DNA of 64,000 nt from Flavobacteriales bacterium (GTDB lineage: Bacteria; Bacteroidota; Bacteroidia; Flavobacteriales_F; PHOS-HE28). The stretch covers positions 124,001 to 188,000 of the forward strand of contig JAHBUL010000005.1 of assembly GCA_019638085.1 (NCBI GenBank), in the 5' to 3' direction. The notes under the pieces were generated by a model. That model was not told the DNA's origin. It was given only the letters and a program-made list of their open reading frames with translations, and ran no database searches. Below, piece after piece: positions 58,443 through 64,000 of the stretch. Each line of letters opens with the position of its first letter. The stretch's first letter is position 1. Position numbers and translations under genes: made by a program.

Positions 58443-60791
58443 CTATTCCCCGTACAACCCCATCAACACCTTCTCCGGTGTGAACGGCGCATCATACTTC
58501 GGCACGTACTTCGGGTTGAACGCCAGCACCGCGTTCTCGATCGCGAAGTACACCCCGATGCCGTACATCAACGGTGGTTCGCCCGTGGCCTTGCCGCGAC
58601 GGATCGCCATCGGGTGGCCGTCGGTCGGTAAAGACTCTATGCGGAGCTCTTTGGGAACACTGTGGATGTCCGGGATCTTATAGGTGCTCAGCGCGTTGCT
58701 CAGCAAGCGGCCCTTGTCGTTATAGACGATCTCCTCCATCGTCATCCAGCCCAGGCCCTGCACCACGCCACCTTCGATCTGGCCGATGTCCACCGCGTCG
58801 TTGATGCGCTTGCCGAAGTCGTGGACGAGCTTCACCGCGTCCACCACGTAGGTGCCACGGATGCAGTCCACCGTGACCATCACGGCCGCTGTGCCATACA
58901 CGTGGTACGAGAACGGATGACCCTTCTCTTTCGCCTTGTCGAAGTGGATCTCCGGCGTGGCGTAGTGACCGCTCTCGCTCAGGTTCACGCGGTCCCAGCG
59001 GCAGGCGAAGACCAGCTTGTCCCAGTCCAATTCGGTGGCTTGGCCGTTATTCAGCACAGCTTCATTCTCGATGGTGATCGCTTCCGGTGAGCACTTCAGC
59101 ATGCGCGAAGCTTTCTCCTTGATGCGCTCCAAAATGGCGTTGCAGGCGATCTCCAGTGCCTTGCCGTTGAGGTCGGCCGTTGCGCTGGCCGCGCTGGGGC
59201 TGGTGTTCGCCACGCGCGTGGTGTTGGTGCTTTCGATCTTGATGCGCTCCACGCCGATCCCGAACGTGGCCGCGGCCACCTGCACCATTTTGGTGTTGAG
59301 GCCTTGGCCCATTTCCACGCCGCCGGTGCTCACGCCCACGCTGCCGTCCTGGTACACATGCACCAAGGCGCGCGCATTGTTCATCGGCGTGTTGGTGAAG
59401 GAGATCCCGAAGATGATCGGCATGATCGCCATGCCTTTTTTGTGCGTCGTGCTCTTTGCGTTGAACGCATCGATCTCCGCCTGCTGCTTATCGAAGTCGA
59501 AGGTCTTGTCGGCCAGCTCCCAGGTTTCATCCGCCAGCACGCGGTCGGCGATCTGGCCGTAGGGGAACTCGCTTCCTTCCTTCAGCAGGTTGCGCTTTTG
59601 GATCTCCCGTGCGCTCACGCCGAGTTCCTGCGCGGCTTTCGCGATGGCGGCCTCGATCACGAACATGCCCTGTGGCCCGCCGAAACCGCGGAAGGCCGTG
59701 TTGGGCGGGAGGTGCGTGCGGCAGCAATAGGCCGTCACGTCCACGTTCGGGATGAAGTAGCTATTGGTGGCGTGGAAGAGCGTGCGCTCCATCACTGCGG
59801 GGGAGAGGTCCGCGGAGGCGCCGGCGTTCTGGTGGAAAGTGGCTTCGTAGGCCACGATCTTCAGGTCCTTGTCGAAACCGATCTTGAAGTCGCTGCTGTA
59901 CGGATGCCGCTTGCCGGTCATGCGCATGTCGTCCATGCGATGCATGCTGAATTTCACGGGCCTCTTCAACACGAACGCGGCCAAGCCCACCAAGGCCGCC
60001 CATGCGGAAGCCTGGTCCTCCTTTCCGCCAAAGCCGCCGCCCAAGCGCGTGACGTCCACTTCCACCTTGTGCATCGGAATGCCCAGCACGCGCGCCACTG
60101 CAATTTGCACAGCATTGGGTCCTTGCGTGCTGCTGCTTACGCGAAGGCTGCCGTGCTCGGTGAGGCGGGCATACGCGCCCTGTGTTTCGATGTAAAGATG
60201 TTCCTGCCCGTTGGTGTCGGCGCGACCTTCGAAGACGTGTGCACATGCATCCCAAGCCTTGCTGGTGTCGCCCATTCGGAAGCGGCGCGGCGGGATGATG
60301 AGTTCGCCTTTCTCGCGTGCTTCGCGGGGATCGGTGATCACGGGAAGCTCTTCCAACTCCACGCTGATGAGCTTCCGTGCCTGACGTGCCACATCCTCCG
60401 AGGTCGCGACGATCAACGCCATCGGCATGCCCAAGAAGTGGATCTCGTTCTCCACCAAGAGCGGTTCATCCGCAATGACACTGCCGATCTGGTTCTCGCC
60501 GGGAATGTCCTTGTACGTGAGGATCCGCACCACGCCTGGAACTGCCGACGCCTTTGAAATATCGAGCTTTTTGACGTGCGCGTGGGCCGAGGGCGCATCA
60601 TACGGAAGCGCGTACAGCGTGCCTTGTTCCACGGCAATATCATCCAAATAGATCGATCGCCCGGTGACGTGGAACGCGCTGTCCACGTTCTTCATGCCGG
60701 CCGTGGAACTGCCATCGGCACTGGGTTTCACCGGTGCGGACTCCATGTTGGGGATCGCGCTGGACGTACCTTTTCTGTTGCTCGCTTTCAT
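58443..60791 (-). CDS. xdhB: Xanthine dehydrogenase, molybdopterin-binding subunit
   Basis: A 782-residue large subunit that oxidises hypoxanthine/xanthine to urate at a molybdenum site. Aldehyde oxidase/xanthine dehydrogenase motifs: GRSIYLDDI (~45), GGGFGGKEDQASAWAAL (~255), RGFGGPQG (~365) and EMGQGLNTKM (~495), with a C-terminal catalytic Glu region (GEPPLMYG). The first ~35 residues are Ser/Pro-rich. Overlaps xdhA (ATGA) and follows it in one operon. Its 3' end is duplicated at 57596-57640. Confidence 0.95.
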   Translation of the reverse strand: MKASNRKGTSSAIPNMESAPVKPSADGSSTAGMKNVDSAFHVTGRSIYLDDIAVEQGTLYALPYDAPSAHAHVKKLDISKASAVPGVVRILTYKDIPGENQIGSVIADEPLLVENEIHFLGMPMALIVATSEDVARQARKLISVELEELPVITDPREAREKGELIIPPRRFRMGDTSKAWDACAHVFEGRADTNGQEHLYIETQGAYARLTEHGSLRVSSSTQGPNAVQIAVARVLGIPMHKVEVDVTRLGGGFGGKEDQASAWAALVGLAAFVLKRPVKFSMHRMDDMRMTGKRHPYSSDFKIGFDKDLKIVAYEATFHQNAGASADLSPAVMERTLFHATNSYFIPNVDVTAYCCRTHLPPNTAFRGFGGPQGMFVIEAAIAKAAQELGVSAREIQKRNLLKEGSEFPYGQIADRVLADETWELADKTFDFDKQQAEIDAFNAKSTTHKKGMAIMPIIFGISFTNTPMNNARALVHVYQDGSVGVSTGGVEMGQGLNTKMVQVAAATFGIGVERIKIESTNTTRVANTSPSAASATADLNGKALEIACNAILERIKEKASRMLKCSPEAITIENEAVLNNGQATELDWDKLVFACRWDRVNLSESGHYATPEIHFDKAKEKGHPFSYHVYGTAAVMVTVDCIRGTYVVDAVKLVHDFGKRINDAVDIGQIEGGVVQGLGWMTMEEIVYNDKGRLLSNALSTYKIPDIHSVPKELRIESLPTDGHPMAIRRGKATGEPPLMYGIGVYFAIENAVLAFNPKYVPKYDAPFTPEKVLMGLYGE

Positions 60792-62248
60792 ACCAGTTCC
60801 TTCAATTTGAAACGCTCCGGGAACAGCTCCATGAAATGGGCGAAGAGCAGTTGCCGCAGCAGCAAGCGCTTATAATCTGCCGAGCCGCGCGCATCGCTGA
60901 TCGGCGCGATCTCGTCGTTCATCACGGCCACGGCGTTCCGTACGGTTTCCGGTGTGGCTTCTTTTCCCACGAGGAAGACCGCGGTGTTCGCGAGGAACTT
61001 CGGCACGGGCGCCACGCCACCAGCGCTTATGAACGCTTCGCGAATGGTGCTGCCTCCCGCAGAATTGCGGGACATCTCCAAACGGATCGCAGTGTTCACG
61101 CTGGCGATGTCCAGATAGGTGCGCTTGCTCACTTTCTCGAAGTTGAAGCGCGTGTTCTTCGTCGGTAGTTTGAAGCGCACTTTGGTGAGTATCTCCTCCG
61201 GCGATCTATCGAGATCCTTGTAGCCTTTGTAGAGGTCCTTCAACTTCATCTGGCGCTCTTCGCCGGATGATGCACGCAGCGTGATCGTACTGTCCAGCGC
61301 GATGAAGAACGCTGTGAGGTCGCCGATGGGGGAGGCGTTCACGAAGTTGCCGGCCAGCGTGCCCATGTTGCGGATCGGCGTGGAGCTCACGAGCAGCAGG
61401 TGCTTTTCCAGGTTCGGGAAATGCGAATGCAATTCCTTTGATACCAGCAGGTCGTTCGCAACGGTGGCCCCACCGATGGTGCATTCATCACCCTCGATGC
61501 GGATACCCTTCAAGCTTTCGTCGTTGAACACCGTGCGGATCGGTGCTTGGTGCATGGTGTCGTGTTTCTGCACGTAGAGGTCGGTGCCGCCGGCCAACGG
61601 CGGCATGGGCGATGCATGCATCGCCCCGCTGGCGACTACCGCACCCAGGGGCTGGATGCTCCGTATCCGTTCTTCAATATCCGAGAAGTACTCCGGCACA
61701 AAGCCGTTCTTCACGCTCCACGCCACAGGATCTTTCAGATCTTTTTTTGCGAGTCCCCGCGCAACATCGGCAGCAGCGCGCTCGATGCTTTTGTAGCCCG
61801 TACACCGGCAGATGTTCCCGTCGATGGAGCGCACGGCAAGCTCGGTTGTAACATCTTCCCGCGAAAGGCAACAAGCGCTCAACGACACCACGAAGCCCGG
61901 CGTACAGATGCCGCATTGCGTGGCGCCTTGGTTCACCAGGGCTTGTTGCACCATGCTGAGATCCTCTACGCCAGCGCCATGTTCCAAGGGATCGGTGAGA
62001 CCCTCAACTGTTACGATGTGCTTTCCATGGATGTTTGCCAAGGCCAACAGGCACGAGGTCATGGAGCGGTAGTCCATGCGGTCGTTCTTCAGCTCGCCGA
62101 CAAGCACGGTGCAAGCTCCGCAATCGCCTTCGCGACAGCCGATCTTGGTGCCGGGTAAATGTTCGTGGTATCGGATCACGTCCAACAACGTGGTGCCGGG
62201 TTCGGCGTTGCTGCGGATCGTGCGGTCGTTCAATATGAACTCGGTCAT
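60788..62248 (-). CDS. xdhA: Xanthine dehydrogenase, iron-sulfur and FAD subunit
   Basis: A 486-residue small subunit passing electrons from the Mo site through two [2Fe-2S] clusters to FAD. Plant-type ferredoxin cysteines in GCREGDCGACTVLVG (~37-51), second cluster CGICTPGF ... CRCTGY (~112-152), and FAD-binding GGTDLYVQKHD plus TLAGNFVNASPIGDL. Two unusual in-frame inserts: ASGAMHASPMPPLA (~203-217), coded by a GATGCATGCATC palindrome just before GGTDLY, and MSRNSAGG (~389-396) within the FAD C-terminal domain. Confidence 0.94.
   Translation of the reverse strand: MTEFILNDRTIRSNAEPGTTLLDVIRYHEHLPGTKIGCREGDCGACTVLVGELKNDRMDYRSMTSCLLALANIHGKHIVTVEGLTDPLEHGAGVEDLSMVQQALVNQGATQCGICTPGFVVSLSACCLSREDVTTELAVRSIDGNICRCTGYKSIERAAADVARGLAKKDLKDPVAWSVKNGFVPEYFSDIEERIRSIQPLGAVVASGAMHASPMPPLAGGTDLYVQKHDTMHQAPIRTVFNDESLKGIRIEGDECTIGGATVANDLLVSKELHSHFPNLEKHLLLVSSTPIRNMGTLAGNFVNASPIGDLTAFFIALDSTITLRASSGEERQMKLKDLYKGYKDLDRSPEEILTKVRFKLPTKNTRFNFEKVSKRTYLDIASVNTAIRLEMSRNSAGGSTIREAFISAGGVAPVPKFLANTAVFLVGKEATPETVRNAVAVMNDEIAPISDARGSADYKRLLLRQLLFAHFMELFPERFKLKELV
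61053..61072. repeat. In-gene inverted repeat, SRNSxGG family (xdhA copy)
   Basis: CCTCCCGCAGAATTGCGGGA on the plus strand; on the coding strand TCCCGCAATTCTGCGGGAGG, matching the allB element TCCCGAAATTCATCGGGAGG at 17 of 20 positions and translated in the same frame. Confidence 0.85.
61607..61626. repeat. In-gene REP-type palindrome (xdhA copy)
   Basis: Perfect palindrome GGGCGATGCATGCATCGCCC, same core as 48728-48747 and 56911-56924, translated as GAMHASP. Confidence 0.85.
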
Positions 62249-62362
62249 CGGTGGATCAGGTCGTGTATTGAACCCGCAAGTTACTGCGTACGTGCAGGGA
62301 GTTCAGGGGAAGTCGATGCAAGCAAATGAAGAGCATCCGGATAGCCGGTTGTACTTGGCCAC

Positions 62363-64000
62363 CTATCGCACCACCGTTACATGCCCTTTCAATTCGTAAG
62401 GTTCGATGCTGTAACGCGAATAGGCGATCACTGTCCAGATGTACACATCGTTCTTTACGGCAGTGCCGTTGTGGTTGCCGTCCCAGCTGTCGCCGGGGTC
62501 AGTGGTATCGAAGATCTTTTCGCCCCAGCGATTGAAGATCATCAGATGGAAACCGTTCGAGGAAAGGCCCGAACCCTGCACTTGGAATACATCGTTCCGG
62601 CCATCACCATCGGGGGTGAATGCATTGGGTACAAAGATCCCGGGAAGCTCCAGCACCGGCAGTGGTACACAGTAGATGTCCGGGCATCCGTTGTCGGTCA
62701 TCGCCGTGAGGCATATCTCATATACCTCCGCGGAACCCATCGGGAATGTGTGGGCAGGGTTGATCTCGGTACTGGTAGTGCCGTCCCCGAAGTCCCAGAG
62801 AAATTGGGTGGCGTTCGCGCTGGATGTATTGTTGAATGCCGCCGTCGGGTCATTGATGAACAGGCTGTCCGGATGCACGGAGAATCCGGCTCTTACAGGT
62901 TCCGGGCTGCCGACGATGGCCGTGCCGGTGGCGCTACAACCATTCGCATTGAGCATGGTCACCGTGTAGGCTCCCGGGCAGATGCCGGTGAACAGATCGG
63001 CATTCTGGAACGTGGTTCCATTGTCAATGCTGAAATCGGTTCCTTCCGGATCAGTGACCAGTATGGTGCCGTCGCAGCTACCGGGGCACAAGGCATCCGT
63101 GGAAGTGATCAGGTCGATCGCGAGCGGCACGGGTTCTGTGATGGTGAAAGGGATGGATCCCGAGCAGCCATTGGTGTCCAATGCGGTCATGATATAACTG
63201 CCCGCGCAGAAACCGATGTTCCAAGGCGTGCCCCCTCCAGGTCCGGCCGACCACTGGTATTGATATCCGCTGCCGATCACATTCCCGCCAGCGGCAGTGG
63301 CGGTCGCGGTGCCATCACAGGATCCATGGCACAAGGTTTCCGTGGTTTCCACGGTGGGCACGATCTCGTCCGTGAAGGTGATCCGGACCGTGTCCGAATT
63401 GGCGCAACCTTCCGCACTTACCGTGCTCCAGATGAAAGAGTACGCCCCTCCGAAGTTCGCGGATACTGTGGTGAAAGCCGAGTCGGGTTCATCGACTGTT
63501 GTTCCGGCAGGTGAGGTCCAATGCCCACTACTCCATGTGCCTGTGGCATTTAGAATGTCGCCCAAGTTGCAGCTCACCGCATCATTGCCGGCATCCGGTG
63601 CGGGGACCAGGAAGATATTCACCGTGGAGGTGGAATTGTCGTTAGGGCAGGGGGCTGTGCCGAGAACGGTGTACGTGTATGCGCCTTGCGGATCAGTGGC
63701 CGGGTCGAACTGGTTGCCATGCGCCACACCGCTTGGTGCGGTCCACGTTCCACCTGGGTCCGGCGATCCACCGAGTGATGCGAAAAGGTCCACGGGCTCC
63801 GCTTCCGGACAAACGCTGATCGTCCCGTCCGTTCCGGCATCCGGTAGTTGGTTCAATGTGATCGAGACGTGGGCGATGGCATTCGGACAAGGGGGCGTTC
63901 CGCTCACGGTGTAGGTGTACGTTCCCGCAGCGTCCGATGCCGGATAGAACGCGGAGCTACTGGGGCCTCCCGGACCGGTCCATGTACCGCCTTCATCCGG
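62363..64000 (-). CDS. Large surface protein with gliding-motility-type C-terminal domain (5' partial)
   Basis: The frame is open to the right window edge, so the start is outside; 545 residues are visible. They form repeated Ig/SprB-like modules (PDPGGTWTAPSG, GAYTYTV, LCPGSCDGTI and LCHGSCDGTA with NGCSGS/NGCSAT ends), a PKD domain (FLWDFGDGTTSTEINPAHTF), and the gliding motility C-terminal domain (FVPNAFTPDGDGRNDVFQV ... FNRWGEKIFD ... GNHNGTAVKNDVYIW). Such proteins are exported by the type IX system and serve as adhesins. Confidence 0.92.
   Translation of the reverse strand, partial: PDEGGTWTGPGGPSSSAFYPASDAAGTYTYTVSGTPPCPNAIAHVSITLNQLPDAGTDGTISVCPEAEPVDLFASLGGSPDPGGTWTAPSGVAHGNQFDPATDPQGAYTYTVLGTAPCPNDNSTSTVNIFLVPAPDAGNDAVSCNLGDILNATGTWSSGHWTSPAGTTVDEPDSAFTTVSANFGGAYSFIWSTVSAEGCANSDTVRITFTDEIVPTVETTETLCHGSCDGTATATAAGGNVIGSGYQYQWSAGPGGGTPWNIGFCAGSYIMTALDTNGCSGSIPFTITEPVPLAIDLITSTDALCPGSCDGTILVTDPEGTDFSIDNGTTFQNADLFTGICPGAYTVTMLNANGCSATGTAIVGSPEPVRAGFSVHPDSLFINDPTAAFNNTSSANATQFLWDFGDGTTSTEINPAHTFPMGSAEVYEICLTAMTDNGCPDIYCVPLPVLELPGIFVPNAFTPDGDGRNDVFQVQGSGLSSNGFHLMIFNRWGEKIFDTTDPGDSWDGNHNGTAVKNDVYIWTVIAYSRYSIEPYELKGHVTVVR

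Overview
The window looks like a chromosome segment of a moderately GC-rich Bacteroidota (Flavobacteriales-type) bacterium. The evidence is type IX secretion C-terminal sorting domains (multihaem-cytochrome-like protein at the left edge, M28 peptidase, delta-60 repeat protein), a gliding-motility-type C-terminal domain protein at the right edge, GldM-C-like and SusC-era outer-membrane barrel proteins, almost no Shine-Dalgarno sequences, and TTTG boxes just upstream of several start codons. No rRNA, tRNA or CRISPR array was seen.

Layout. 0-6.2 kb: end of a secreted cytochrome-like protein, an arsR-arsM arsenic operon, an aspartoacylase-family hydrolase, two adjacent 21-bp tandem arrays, and a small DUF2846-like secreted protein between direct repeats. 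6.2-20.1 kb: a type I restriction-modification operon (hsdM-hsdS ... hsdR) that encloses a DUF4145 gene, a Thoeris system with one ThsA and three TIR-type sensors, a DUF262/HNH GmrSD-like nuclease, and a DUF4365 gene overlapping an unrecognised gene. 20.1-26.5 kb: small hypotheticals, a copper P-type ATPase with three YHS domains and its AraC-type regulator. 26.6-46 kb: two peptidases, murB, a HEPN-type gene pair, two glycosyltransferases, an FtsE-like ATPase, a long TPR protein with an outer-membrane barrel protein, a delta-60 repeat protein and gyrB. 46-62.3 kb: a complete purine/urate degradation cluster (xdhC, puuD, allB, alc, uraD, uraH, a DUF6986 aldolase-like gene, xdhB, xdhA) interrupted by toxin-antitoxin modules, a GxxExxY gene and a REP-associated tyrosine transposase (RAYT) relic. 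62.4-64 kb: 3' part of a giant adhesin-like protein.

How it works together. XdhABC would oxidise hypoxanthine/xanthine to urate, PuuD urate to hydroxyisourate, UraH and UraD convert this to allantoin, AllB to allantoate and Alc to ureidoglycolate plus urea. In the defence region TIR sensors would make a cyclic nucleotide signal that switches on the ThsA NADase.

Two structural themes stand out. First, short palindromes of several families sit in frame inside conserved genes (hsdM, hsdR, copA, xdhC, allB, alc, xdhA) and add 5-25 residues; related palindromes lie between genes and beside the RAYT relic. Second, cargo genes (DUF4145, vapBC, relBE-like, small lipoproteins) sit next to duplicated ends of the neighbouring host gene (hsdS, xdhB, uraH, alc), as if cassettes had been inserted with a copy of the gene end. 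All functional statements are inferred from sequence read by eye; no database search was possible.
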